Positions 1 to 12,013 of a DNA stretch of 64,000 nucleotides are shown here, one piece after another. The stretch comes from Arcuatula senhousia. Its lineage: Eukaryota; Mollusca; Bivalvia; Mytilida; Mytilidae. The stretch covers positions 34,315,275-34,379,274 of the forward strand of contig OZ020308.1 in assembly GCA_963971305.1 (NCBI GenBank). Direction: 5' to 3'. Position 1 is the first letter of the stretch, and each line of letters begins with the position of its first letter. The translations under genes and the position numbers were made by a program. A model generated the notes under the pieces. That model was given only the letters and a program-made list of their open reading frames with translations. It did not search any database and was not told the DNA's origin.

Positions 1-116
1 AAAATATCTTGTATAGTTTTTAAGATATAGGGCTAAAAAAGTGCAAAATTTTGAAAAAATCCAGAAAAAGGGCAATAACTCCTACATCGGTTGTTGGATC
101 TTCTTGAAAATTTCTG

Positions 117-410
117 AGTGAGTGAGTGAGTTGGTGTTTTACGCCCGTGCAACGCTACATAGGTTATTTACAGGCGATGAACATGAAAAGGGTGATAAAA
201 TGAACATGAAATGATGATGATAAATGAAATATGGGGATGGGGTGGGACACAAAGGACCGGTAAATTTTGAAGAACCACAGGAAAAGGGGAGAGGTGGGTA
301 GGGGCGGAAAATTTAGGCTATGTGGTGCACTTCTTGGCGGTCCACAAAGGGATCTTTTACGTGCATGAAGCGTGGCACTCTCCACACACGTTGGCCCACT
401 ATGGTCGGCG
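117..410 (+). repeat. Interspersed repeat A, 5' portion
   Basis: Starts with a GTGAGTGAGTGAGTTGG lead and runs through an ACATGAAA/ATGATGATAAATG stretch to a 'GGTCCACAAAGGGATCTTTTACGTG' type core, split here at the start of the tandem array. Other copies or fragments of the same family are seen at 7341-7716, 8345-8665, 13185-13520, 14238-14835, 19440-19600, 24085-24660 and 24661-25075. A full copy ends in a CCCGCACGGG tail, here supplied by the first tandem unit (internally deleted). Non-coding; the small frames inside it are not genes. Confidence 0.75.
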
Positions 411-3400
411 GTCAGGGTTTCCGTATTATAGTCCTGACAACCCCCGCGGACGAGGGCCACCCCATTCAGCCACCCAGGGTACACACTTGGTCGCTCTGTG
501 GGCTGAGCACTGACCCGATGTCAGAATCCCAAGACCCTTAGTCGCCTCTTACGACAAGCTAGGCACTGCTGCGGGCCTATTCGCTTTTTCTGAGTAGGTA
601 GATCTTGAGGTGCTGATAACTTTTACCCTATGACAGAATTTTGATATCTGTCACCGGTTTTGAGTTATTTGCGAAAAAAATGTATTTGACCCCCCCCCCT
701 GTTCTATTTTTAGTAACAGCGGCCATGTTTTTTGATGTATCAAAAATCCAAACGCAAACGTTTTGCACAATACCCTAAAAAAACAACCATATCAAGTTTG
801 GCTGCATTTGGCCAAGCAGTTTCAGAGAAGAGGATGTTTGAAAAAAACTAACGGACGACGGACGACAGACGACGGACGACGGACGCCAAGTGATGACAAT
901 AGCTCACATGACCCTTTGGGTCGAGTAAGCTAAACACATCTTAACGAATAAGTATTTTTTTGCAATATACATAATATAATTAATAACGTTATAATTGTCT
1001 CTAACACTTACCATTACAACCCAGTAATTATTTGCATATATTAATTCAGTCACATACATGTTTGAACTTTCTATGACATAGACATGATAGATGTAATTCT
1101 GACATAATATAAATTCAATATGACCTCATTAAAACCAAACTGGTTACTTCATGAATGTTAGGTAACGTAGTTATCGTTTCTTTAAATGCTCAAACAGTGC
1201 GAATTCAGCTCTACATAACCAGGGAGGTGTACATGAAAGGGTCCTTTGGCGGTTGTCCATTGTTTTGTGGTTTTTTTTTTCTGAATTGCTGCTTGATTGT
1301 GCACTGTATCGCGTACACTTATTCCACATCTCATTATATATCAACATGAAATTATGAAGTGAAAGTTGGATGGGAAACACAATGCAAATCGTGGAAATTA
1401 GTTTAGACTGCCTTTGGAAAAAAATAATGGGAACTTTTAGGTCTGATAGTTCTCCGCAGCGTTGTTCTTTAACCTATGATCGAGGAACGTGGAATTTTCT
1501 AATGCAACATGGCTTGCAGTCAGGTCTTCAAATTACTGTCTGACGGCCAACTCATGCAAAAGGACATGGCTATCCCAATTCAACTACCAGAGGCACACAT
1601 CACAGTCGCTATGTATAGTCAAAGCGACCTGATACGACATCAGGGTTCATGTACTGACGCTCTAGTGTAAGTGGGCCGAGCGCTGCTGCGTGCCTACTTG
1701 CAACCCGGCACCGTTAGTAAATGTTCTACAGGGTACAAATTTAGCAAAAAAAGCTTGCGATATACTAGTGCATGATATATGTAACCCTTGGAATTTGATA
1801 GCAAAGAAGTCGCGTACGCAAATAGTCACTTAAGTGTTCAAAGCATTTTGCAATTGACCTTGAACAACTGTAATTATTTGCAAAGGTGCTATGACCACTA
1901 GTTGCAGTAGTTCAAATCGTTGCACGCAATCATTTGATAAATTTTATAGGTTATATATGACATGTATTAGTTGGTGTTGAATGTTATAAATTAATAATTA
2001 AATCTTTTAAAAAATAGTACTGGTACAAAAGTACTTACATTTAATACGTAAAACCAAATTACATAATATATCTGATATCCTTTGCACTTTACATCTTTCA
2101 TTATAATGAGGATTATCATGGTAATACAATATTCTGCAAATACTAGTAAGACAACTAACTTTTTAGTATATAAATATAACTCTGTTAACGCCGAAGTAGA
2201 TAAAAATAGAACTTTAATTAATGTTAGATGAGCACTCCAAACTTAATACGGTCAGGGTTTCCGTATTATAGTCCTGACAACCCCCGCGGACGAGGGCCAC
2301 CCCATTCAGCCACCCAGGGTACACACTTGGTCGCTCTGTGGGCTGAGCACTGACCCGATGTCAGAATCCCAAGACCCTTAGTCGCCTCTTACGACAAGCT
2401 AGGCACTGCTGCGGGCCTATTCGCCACCCGGGCCCCGCACGGGACTGAAAATTTCTGAGTAGGTAGATCTTGAGGTGCTGATCACTTTTACCCTATGACA
2501 GAATTTTGATATCTGTCACCGGTTTTGAGTTATTTGCAAAAAAAATGTATTTGACCCCCCCCTGTTCTATTTTTAGTAACAGCGGCCATGTTTTTTGACG
2601 TATCAAAAATCCAAACGCAAACGTTTTGCACAATACCCTAAAAAACAACCATATCAAGTTTGGCTGCATTTGGCCAAGCAGTTTCAGAGAAGAGGATGTT
2701 TGAAAAAAGCTAACGGACGACGGACGACGGACGACAGACGACGGACGACGGACGCCAAGTGATGACAATAGCTCACATGACCCTTTGGGTCAAGTAAGCT
2801 AAACACATCTTAACGAATAAGTATTTTTTTGCAATATACATAATATAATTAATAACGTTATAATTGTCTCTAACACTTACCATTACAACCCAGTAATTAT
2901 TTGCATATATTAATTCAGTCACATACATGTTTGAACTTTCTATGACATAGACATGATAGATGTAATTCTGACATAATATAAATTCAATATGACCTCATTA
3001 AAACCAAACTGGTTACTTCATGAATGTTAGGTAACGTAGTTATCGTTTCTTTAAATGCTCAAACAGTGCGAATTCAGCTCTACATAACCAGGGAGGTGTA
3101 CATGAAAGGGTCCTTTGGCGGTTGTCCATTGTTTTGTGGTTTTTTTTTCTGAATTGCTGCTTGATTGTGCACTGTATCGCGTACACTTATTCCACATCTC
3201 ATTATATATCAACATGAAATTATGAAGTGAAAGTTGGATGGGAAACACAATGCAAATCGTGGAAATTAGTTTAGACTGCCTTTGGAAAAAAATAATGGGA
3301 ACTTTTAGGTCTGATAGTTCTCCGCAGCGTTGTTCTTTAACCTATGATCGAGAAACGTGGAATTTTCTAATGCAACATGGCTTGCAGTCAGGTCTTAAAA

Positions 3401-6003
3401 TTACTGTCTGACGGCCAACTCGTGCAAAAGGACATGGCTATCCCAATTCAACTACCAGAGGCACACATCACAGTCGCTATGTATAGTCAAAGCGACCTGA
3501 TACGACATCAGGGTTCATGTACTGACGCTCTAGTGTAAGTGGGCCGAGCGCTGCTGCGTGCCTACTTGCAACCCGGCACCGTTAGTAAATGCTCTACAGG
3601 GTACAAATTTAGCAAAAAAAGCTTGCGATATACTAGTTCATGATATATGTAACCTTTGGAATTTGATAGCAAAGAAGTCGCGTACGCAAATAGTCACTGA
3701 TTTAAGTGTTCAAAGCATTTTTCAATTGACCTTGAACAACTGTAATTATTTGCAAAGGTGCTATGACCACTAGTTGCAGTAGTTCAAATCGTTGCACGCA
3801 ATCATTTGATAAATTTTATAGGTTATATATGACATGTATTAGTTGGTGTTGAATGTTATAAATTAATAATTAAATCTTTTAAAAAATAGTACTGGTACAA
3901 AAGTACTTACATTTAATACGTAAAACCAAATTACATAATATATCTGATATCCTTTGCACTTTACACATCTTTCATTATAATGAGGATTATCATGGTAATA
4001 CAATATTCTGCAAATACTAGTAAGACAACTAACTTTTTAGTATATAAATATAACTCTGTTAACGCCGAAGTAGATAAAAATAGAACTTTAATTAATGTTA
4101 GATGAGCACTCCAAACTTAATACGGTCAGGGTTTCCGTATTATAGTCCTGACAACCCCCGCGGACGAGGGCCACCCCATTCAGCCACCCAGGGTACACAC
4201 TTGGTCGCTCTGTGGGCTGAGCACTGACCCGATGTCAGAATCCCAAGACCCTTAGTCGCCTCTTACGACAAGCTAGGCACTGCTGCGGGCCTATTCGCCA
4301 CCCGGGCCCCGCACGGGACTGAAAATTTCTGAGTAGGTAGATCTTGAGGTGCTGATCACTTTTACCCTATGACAGAATTTTGATATCTGTCACCGGTTTT
4401 GAGTTATTTGCAAAAAAAATGTATTTGACCCCCCCCCCTGTTCTATTTTTAGTAACAGCGGCCATGTTTTTTGACGTATAAAAATCCAAACGCAAACGTT
4501 TTGCACAATACCCTAAAAAAACAACCATATCAAGTTTGGCTGCATTTGGCCAAGCAGTTTCAGAGAAGAGGATGTTTGAAAAAAGCTAACGGACGACGGA
4601 CGACGGACGACAGACGACGGACGACGGACGCCAAGTGATGACAATAGCTCACATGACCCTTTGGGTCAAGTAAGCTAAACACATCTTAACGAATAAGTAT
4701 TTTTTTGCAATATACATAATATAATTAATAACGTTATAATTGTCTCTAACACTTACCATTACAACCCAGTAATTATTTGCATATATTAATTCAGTCACAT
4801 ACATGTTTGAACTTTCTATGACATAGACATGATAGATGTAATTCTGACATAATATAAATTCAATATGACCTCATTAAAACCAAACTGGTTACTTCATGAA
4901 TGTTAGGTAACGTAGTTATCGTTTCTTTAAATGCTCAAACAGTGCGAATTCAGCTCTACATAACCAGGGAGGTGTACATGAAAGGGTCCTTTGGCGGTTG
5001 TCCATTGTTTTGTGGTTTTTTTTCTGAATTGCTGCTTGATTGTGCACTGTATCGCGTACACTTATTCCACATCTCATTATATATCAACATGAAATTATGA
5101 AGTGAAAGTTGGATGGGAAACACAATGCAAATCGTGGAAATTAGTTTAGACTGCCTTTGGAAAAAAATAATGGGAACTTTTAGGTCTGATAGTTCTCCGC
5201 AGCGTTGTTCTTTAACCTATGATCGAGGAACGTGGAATTTTCTAATGCAACATGGCTTGCAGTCAGGTCTTAAAATTACTGTCTGACGGCCAACTCGTGC
5301 AAAAGGACATGGCTATCCCAATTCAACTACCAGAGGCACACATCACAGTCGCTATGTGTAGTCAAAGCGACCTGATACGACATCAGGGTTCATGTACTGA
5401 CGCTCTAGTGTAAGTGGGCCGAGCGCTGCTGCGTGCCTACTTGCAACCCGGCACCGTTAGTAAATGCTCTACAGGGTACAAATTTAGCAAAAAAAGCTTG
5501 CGATATACTAGTTCATGATATATGTAACCTTTGGAATTTGATAGCAAAGAAGTCGCGTACGCAAATAGTCACTGATTTAAGTGTTCAAAGCATTTTTCAA
5601 TTGACCTTGAACAACTGTAATTATTTGCAAAGGTGCTATGACCTCTAGTTGCAGTAGTTCGAATCGTTGCACGCACACATTTGATAAATTTAATAGGTTA
5701 TATATGACATGTATTAGTTGGTGTTAAATGTTATAAATTGATAATTAAATCTTTAAAAAATAGCACTGGTACAAAAGTACTTACATTTAATACGTAAAAC
5801 CAAATTACATAATATATCTGATATCCTTTGCACTTTACACATCTTTCATTATAATGAGGATTAATACAATATACTGCAAATACTAGCTATAGTAAGACAT
5901 GCAACAAATTAATTTTCGTATATATAAATATAAATATAAATATGTTTACGCTGCAGTAGATAAAAATAGTACTTTAATAAATGTAAGATGAGCATTCCAA
6001 ACT
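411..6003. repeat. Three-copy ~1.87-kb tandem array
   Basis: The same unit begins at 411, 2251 and 4125 with GTCAGGGTTTCCGTATTATA, giving periods of 1840 and 1874 bp; the third copy ends near 6003. Copies are almost identical over long stretches. Copy 1 lacks about 27 bp around 573 (the CACCCGGGCCCCGCACGGGA tail) that copies 2 and 3 keep. Copy 3 has small deletions and substitutions near its end (5690-6003). Each unit is a mosaic: the 3' half of repeat A, a reversed stretch of repeat B (GGACGACGGACGCCAAGTGATG), a reversed piece of repeat D (around 1171-1345), and sequence found nowhere else here. Low divergence suggests recent duplication. No coding capacity. Confidence 0.93.
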
Positions 6004-6084
6004 TAATCAATCGGAAACAATAAACTGGTACATTATGTTTAAAACAATACTAGTCTAGTCAATTGCATGAAATAAATATGTCCA

Positions 6085-6215
6085 TACTTAAGCTTATTTA
6101 TCATGTTGATTTTTAATGAAGCAAAGGTCATCGACCGTGCCCGAGGTTAAGTTTATTTATCATTGTTTATTAATGATACAAAGTGAAGGTCATCGACCGT
6201 GCCAAAGGCTAACGT
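6085..6215. repeat. Two-copy ~65-bp tandem repeat
   Basis: Two adjacent copies share TTAAG(C/T)TTATTTATCAT and GGTCATCGACCGTGCC, the second about 65 bp after the first. It joins the large array to the next tandem block. Confidence 0.6.
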
Positions 6216-6239
6216 TAAGCGCGACTATACTCATGACAC

Positions 6240-7115
6240 TGCTACTAGCTACAATAATGTAGCACCTTTGATATCATCACTGTCTTGGTAGCGAGGCGAG
6301 GAACGACCCGATTGGATAACCTTAAGAGGAGTTGTCGACCGTGTCCTGTTCGAAAATATGGAGGAGTTTGAGCGCTTCGGTACTTCATTGATAGGGGTGC
6401 TGCTAGAATTCTGAAACCCCACATTATTAATTTAATCAACTTTAGAAAATGTAATACCGTTTTCATTCAGTTTTTCTTAATGCTTGCGTCACATTATCCC
6501 GATTTAGACCCCGATGGAAACACGATTATGGATATTTTCAAAATCAGGACAGATTGTTACCAGATCGCGCTATTCGTGTTGCCATCTTTTTCCATCGTAG
6601 CACCTTTTGTGGAAATTTTCTGAACTCGGGGTAAATTTGTGAGGCGTTTGCAACCGTGTCCTGTTCGAAAGATGGCGCCCGGAGGTCTTTGGGCACTTGG
6701 GTACTTCATTGATAAAGGTGCCGCTAGAATTCTGAAACCCCACATTATTCATTTAATTAACTTTAGAAAATGTAATACCGTTTTCATTCAGTTTTTCTTA
6801 ATGCTTGCGTCACACTATCCCGATTAAGACCTCGATGAAAACACGATTATGGATATTTTCAAAATCAGGACAGATCGTAACCAGATCGCGCTATTCGTGT
6901 TGCCATCTTTTTCCATCGTAGCACCTTCTATGGAAATTTTCTGAACTCGGGGTAAACTTGTGAGGCGTTTGCGACCGTGTCCTGTTCGACAAGATGGAGG
7001 TCTTTGGGCACTTGGGTACTTCATTGATAGGGGTGCCGCTAGAATTCTGAAACCCCACATTATTCATTTCATTAGCTATAGAAAATGTAATACCGTTTTC
7101 ATTTATTTGTTCTTT
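6240..7115. repeat. ~0.32-kb tandem repeat, nearly three copies
   Basis: The phrase GGTACTTCATTGATA recurs near 6380, 6711 and 7016, each followed by GAATTCTGAAACCCCACATT, so the period is about 305-331 bp. The first copy is partial and the most diverged. Small reverse-strand frames run through each copy, but they only reflect the repeat and I do not treat them as genes. Confidence 0.85.
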
Positions 7116-7340
7116 AAAGAAGACCTAATCTCATATAAAGCTGTTATGTTTTAATCAAAATTAATTTCAGTTTTTTTTTTAGTCATAAATTTTGGTTTTA
7201 TTGTTTTGTGTTGCCGAAAGGATCAATCTTAGGTATTTCTCTGAGTGTGTGATATACAAGTATGCAGGTTTCACAACTATAAGTAACATGGGATACGGAT
7301 TTTTATCACATCGAGATAGATATTTTACAAATTTTGAAAC

Positions 7341-7716
7341 GAGCATTTGCGAGTAGGCGAGAGAAAAACCCCTGGATTTCCAAGGACGGGTTTGATCCCA
7401 AAGGACCAGAAACTTTGGAAGACAAGAAAAGAGGAGAGGTGGGTTAGCCTATGTTGCACATAACTTGGCGGTCCACAAAGGGATCTTTTACGTGCATGAA
7501 GCGTGGCACTCTCTACACACGTAGGCAAACTATTGTCAGCGGTCAGGGTTTCCATATCATAGATCTGGCAACCCCCGCGGACGACGGCAACCCTATTTAG
7601 ACCTAGGGTACACACTTTAGTAGCTCATTGGGCTTAGCACTAACCAATTCCAATACTCTTTTACGATACGTTAGGCTCTGCTGCGGGCCTATTCGCATCC
7701 CGGGCCCGCACGGGAT
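7341..7716 (+). repeat. Interspersed repeat A copy
   Basis: Same order of blocks as the repeat at 117-600: a GGTCCACAAAGGGATCTTTT core, GCGGTCAGGGTTTCCATAT, then the GCGGGCCTATTCG and CCCGGGCCCGCACGGGA tail. The GTGAGTGAG lead is degraded. Confidence 0.75.
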
Positions 7717-7777
7717 ATTTCTATGAGAGACAGACAAAATGATGTGAAATTGTACATACTACCGTAGTTTCATGTTG

Positions 7778-7895
7778 CCACCACTAGTAAGGTGAATTCA
7801 CGAAAAAATGGTTTTGGTAAATGTTTATGTTAGAAAACCAATACAAAACAGAATCCCAACTTGTTTGTTTTTTTTTTCTTCACTGAACTCCTGTA
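7778..7895 (+). repeat. Dispersed repeat, copy 1
   Basis: CCACTAGTAAGGTGAATTCACG and the following ACAAAACAGAATCC...CTTGTTT block reappear at 17904-17988 with small changes. Short and non-coding; function unknown. Confidence 0.55.
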
Positions 7896-8344
7896 GGTGA
7901 GGCCTACCAGGTGTGGTTACTAGGACATGATTTAAACATAAACAATATGCGCGTTCGAATATTTTTTTATATGAAAGATATACTTTTCATGAAGAAACGT
8001 GTTGTTTATTTAAGTTTGGGAAAAATGTTTCCATATGTACAAATCCCTCATTATTATAAAGCAGAATGTTCAAAGTTCGAATAAAATTCATAGGCTACAA
8101 TACCGATCAAATCTAAATATTTTTTTCTTTTACTGTATGATCCAGTACCTTTAACCATGTAAAGAGAGAAAAGGGTCTGAAACCAACTCACCTTAATATC
8201 AGTTTTATGCAACGTCAACGGAACAAAAAATATCAGTTACTGTGACCGTAGATATTACGTCATATGACGCGTTCAAAAGCATGCTATCAATGACGTTAGT
8301 TTTTATTGTCAGATTGCTGTTTGATGCTTTCGCGTAGCTACAAT

Positions 8345-8665
8345 TGAGTGAATGAGTGAATTGGTGTTTACTCCCTTTCAACACTATGTAGGTTATAAAA
8401 AGTCCCTTGCAGGGCCCGGTAGGCGAAAAGGTCCGCATCAGCGCTAAGCTTGTCGGTAAAACTCCACTAAAGTGTGCACAGCAACCTGACATCGGGTCAA
8501 GCCGCTTAGCCAACAAAGCGTCTTGGGATGTGTGCTAAATTTTCCGCCCATTCCCACCTCTTCCCTTTTCCTGTAGTCTCAAAAATTAAGGCTTCCCACT
8601 CCACCAACATATTTCTTTCTCATCATCATTTCATGTTCATTTTATCAATCTTATCATGTTCATAT
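8345..8665 (-). repeat. Repeat A fragments, rearranged
   Basis: A GAGTGAATGAGTGAATTGG lead is joined to reversed tail and core blocks (GCGCTAAGCTTGTCGGTAAAA, CTGACATCGGGTCAAGCCGC) that match the subfamily at 14238-14835. The order suggests two insertions joined or an internal inversion. Confidence 0.6.
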
Positions 8666-8820
8666 GGGATGAGCATTTAACCGATGTAAGAATCCTTAGA
8701 CCCTTAGTGCGACAAGCTATGCAGCGAGCTTATTTGCTATCCGTGGGAGCGGTACTATTTCAGTCACATGACTTGGTAAAAAAAATCAAACTGACATTCT
8801 GACCGGAAGCGCTTTTTATC

Positions 8821-9010
8821 TCACTTGGACCGAGGGTGAGCTACAGCCATCACTTGGCGTCCGTCGTCGTCTGTCGTCCGTTTACAATTGTTCACACATC
8901 TTCTCCTTTGAAACAACGAAACATAATTTAATGACACTTGGTATGATTGGTCTTTAGGGTGTCCTGCACAAAAGTTATGTTTCGATCCGTCAAATAATAT
9001 GGCCGCTGAA
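8821..9010 (+). repeat. Interspersed repeat B copy
   Basis: CATCACTTGGCGTCCGTCGT followed by CTTCTCCTTTGAAACAACG and a diverged body. Reverse copies sit in each 1.87-kb tandem unit (near 850-900, 2710-2765, 4590-4640) and another forward copy starts at 20747. A common molluscan repeat type from memory; non-coding. Confidence 0.65.
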
Positions 9011-9016
9011 TATATG

Positions 9017-9049
9017 GGGTAGAGAGTGCATACGTGGCACTCTCTACCC
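9017..9049. other. Perfect 13-bp stem hairpin
   Basis: GGGTAGAGAGTGC and its exact reverse complement GCACTCTCTACCC are separated by a 7-base loop. No flanking gene is visible, so a role as terminator or RNA gene is not supported. Confidence 0.7.
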
Positions 9050-9221
9050 AGTATATGCATTTCTTCCTTTCATTTTAAAATCCGAATATACTACTGGCGC
9101 GAGACCGTGAGAGGAGAATGAACAGCGGATAAAAACAAAATTGGTAACCGGGAGAAAAGATATACGTGTACTCAAGGACACACCAGCTTTTAAAACATGT
9201 ATAGGTTATGGGTTGTATTTT

Positions 9222-9345
9222 TTTAATAATTCTATCGGACTATCGGACTTTTGGACTGTCGGACCATTAGATTGTCGGACCATTGAACTGTCACACTATA
9301 GGACTGTTGCACTATAGGACTGTTGCACTATAGGACTGAAGGATT
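9222..9345. repeat. Short degenerate minisatellite
   Basis: Repeats of about 10-17 bp built on CGGACTGTCGGACCATT and ACTATAGGACTGTTGC. The two variants occupy the left and right halves, as expected from stepwise slippage. Confidence 0.75.
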
Positions 9346-10665
9346 AAAGGTCTGGTCCGGTCAACTTTGTATATGTAAGGATATGATAATCCCTGTCTTC
9401 ATGATTAAGTACGAGCGAAGCGAGTGGTGCTATGTTGTTTTTCTGATATGAAATTGTCCCTATTTGTTTTTCTTATTCATGAAAACCACTGGATTATCAT
9501 TTTTCATTTTTAGAGTTAGACTGCTGTCTACCGTTTCACCTATTTGTTTCCTTGTTAAAAGTCTTAAACAGGTAATTTCTTTGGACTGTCTTCAGTTTGC
9601 CAGTGTTAACGATAGCTGGTAATACCTTATGTAATAAAAGCGGGCATTCCCGGCAATGATTGACATTAACTGGTAATTTGAAAAGAGTAAAAAAATTAAC
9701 CTGCAGAGCATGATTTTTATCAAATGAAAAGGAACTGGGAGAAAAAAGTTGACGACAGTCTTATGATAGACACTTTAAATTGGTGAATACCTTTTTTTCT
9801 TTTGTTTTTTTTTCTTGATAATCATACACAGTATTTTTGGGGGTCTGTCTCTAGATTTTAGTCGATGTTAACCATTGCCGATAACACCCTGGGGATAAAG
9901 GGTTATCTTTGTTCAAAATCGTCTCCATTCTCTATTTGTTGAATTTCATCTCAAAATTCTTACACATAATTGTATCTAATGAGCCTTAGGTAAAACTTTT
10001 GTATTAAGACCATGAAAATGTCACGGTCTTAATGAAAAAGACATACTAAATGGCACAATTTCATTGGTCGAGAGCACTTAACAATGATCTTATGTCAGAT
10101 TGTCGAAGCATGGGCAAACTAGACAACAAGAAAAAATTTGAATGAACAAACAAAACATCAAGGTTTCTAAGTTGAATCATTGTTTGATTGTTGTCTGCTT
10201 ATTGTCAATATTTTGCAATATTTCACCCCTAGTCGGGACATTCACAAGTTGTAATATATAAATAACTAACGCTAAAAGAAAGTTTGTTAAAGAATCCACT
10301 ATTACACCTTAAAAAGTATTTCGTTTTCTGTGGAATGTGACTATACATGGCCACCATTCTTTATTGCGAGTTTTTGCATTTGCCACGTGAAGCACTGGAC
10401 AGCGGCGACAAAGTGTTGAAGATGCCTTGACGAAAAAGGGGGCAACAAGCTCGTGTTGGAGCTGTGTCGATAATTTACAAAAATCGTTCAAAATAAATAC
10501 AATAATTTACCGCACGCAAAAAGTGCTGAATGAAAATTATTATGTCACAAGTTTGGTAATAATGTTTTAACCCGTTTTCTTTTCTTTTTTTTTCGTAATT
10601 TATGTGTATAATAACATAACATTCGATTCAAATCATCTTTAAAGTAAACTTACCTTGCTTGGGGT
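9346..10665. other. AT-rich spacer, no gene recognised
   Basis: No conserved reading frame is visible on either strand. One small hairpin is present near 10004-10032 (TTAAGACC ... GGTCTTAA). Confidence 0.5.
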
Positions 10666-10674
10666 GATCATATA

Positions 10675-12004
10675 GGGTGTAGGTAATCATCGAGTTCGAG
10701 TTCGAGTCAGAGTTAAAGTTCGAGTTAGAGTTCGAGTTACAATTCGAGTTCGAGTTAGAGTTCGAGTTACAATTCGAGTTCGAGTTAGAGTTCGAGTTAA
10801 AGTTCGAGTTATTTTTCGAGTTCGAGTTAAATTTTGAGCTAACTCGAAACAGTAATTTTCATAGACATAGTCGAGTTACGACTCGAGTTCGAGTTAGAGT
10901 TCGAGTTACAAATCGAGTTAGAGTTCGAGTTACAAATTATTTATTGTTCTATGTCCAGATTTTGGTCTTTCGTTCATCATTATACCCCCTCTTGAAAAAA
11001 TGGGGCGTATATAGTGATAGAGGTGTCTGTCCATCGTCCCGTCCGTCCTGCCTTCCTTACACTTTAGGGTACCCATCTCTTATCACAACGCCTCCTAAAC
11101 TCCTTGATGAATTTTATTGAAACTTTCACATGATCTGTGTGACAAAATGTAGATATGCACCTCTTTTAAAATTTTTTCAAACTGATTTTGGGGAAGCGAA
11201 ACATGGAATTCGCTATTCAACTATCCACAACTTCTCCCAAACCCATCAATGGATGTCAGTGAAACTTTCACACCATCTTCGTGAAATAGTGAAGATTTGC
11301 ACCCCTAGTTTAAAATTTGATCTGTTTTTAGGAAAGAGGTAGCGGGGTATTTATTAGTAAACCACGACTAACAGTTTTTCTAGTTTGTTTAGGGATTGGT
11401 TTTAAATCTTATTCATTGTATTTTTTATTTCCAACTTTTTCCTAGCCAGAATATTTATTAACAAAAACAGCCCCCCTCAAAATCAAATGGTCGTCCCCTT
11501 AGTCTTGTCCTAAAAACTAAACTGACGACTTTGATAAAAATTAAAACTTTTTTTTTTCTGTAAACGCGGCCTTTTTTTGCAACAAAATAAACCAAGGTAT
11601 TTCAAAGTATTGTCTCGTCTTTGGGAGAATTAACATATGTTTTTTTCTTAAACCACAGCACAACATAATAGATGTCTGAATTATTATTTTTTCTCGTGGA
11701 AAGTGTTGTAGTTTGCTAAAAATAGGTTTTCTTTAGGTCGGAACTCTAACTCGAACCCGATTTGTAACTCGAACTCTAACTCGAACTCTAACTCGAACTC
11801 GAACTTTAACTCGAGTCGTAACTCGACTATGTCTATGAAAATTACTGTTTCGAGTTAGCTCAAAATTTAACTCGAACTCGAAAAATAACTCGAACTTTAA
11901 CTCGAACTCTAACTCGAACTCGAATTGTAACTCGAACTCTAACTCGAACTTTAACTCTAACTCTAACTCGAACTCGAACTCGAACTCGATGATTACCTAC
12001 ACCC
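10675..12004. mobile_element. Fold-back element with hexamer-based arms, 9-bp TSD
   Basis: The ends are exact inverted repeats beginning GGGTGTAGGTAATCATCGAG and are flanked by the identical 9-mer GATCATATA (10666-10674 and 12005-12013). Each arm (about 10675-10945 and 11735-12004) is made of tandem GAGTT(C/A) units, so the element can fold into a stem of about 270 bp. The ~790-bp middle contains a 'CCCGTCCGTCC' interspersed repeat (10981-11345) and no transposase. A 9-bp duplication with repeat-built arms resembles Drosophila FB elements, and 9 bp is also typical of Mutator-like elements. The superfamily is inference; the borders are directly visible. Confidence 0.92.
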
Positions 12005-12013
12005 GATCATATA

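Noticed and set aside
1155..1380. Small frames repeated in each 1.87-kb unit (also 3051-3248, 3558-3773, 4900-5100, 5433-5648)
   Set aside because: They lie entirely in the tandem satellite, overlap on both strands, change length with poly-T slippage, and have no recognisable domain.
6245..7154. Recurrent reverse-strand peptide beginning MWGFRILAAPLSM
   Set aside because: It repeats only because the DNA unit repeats, and each copy has a different truncation. Treated as repeat sequence.
9222..9345. tRNA-like or structured RNA
   Set aside because: The signal is fully explained by a short degenerate tandem repeat.
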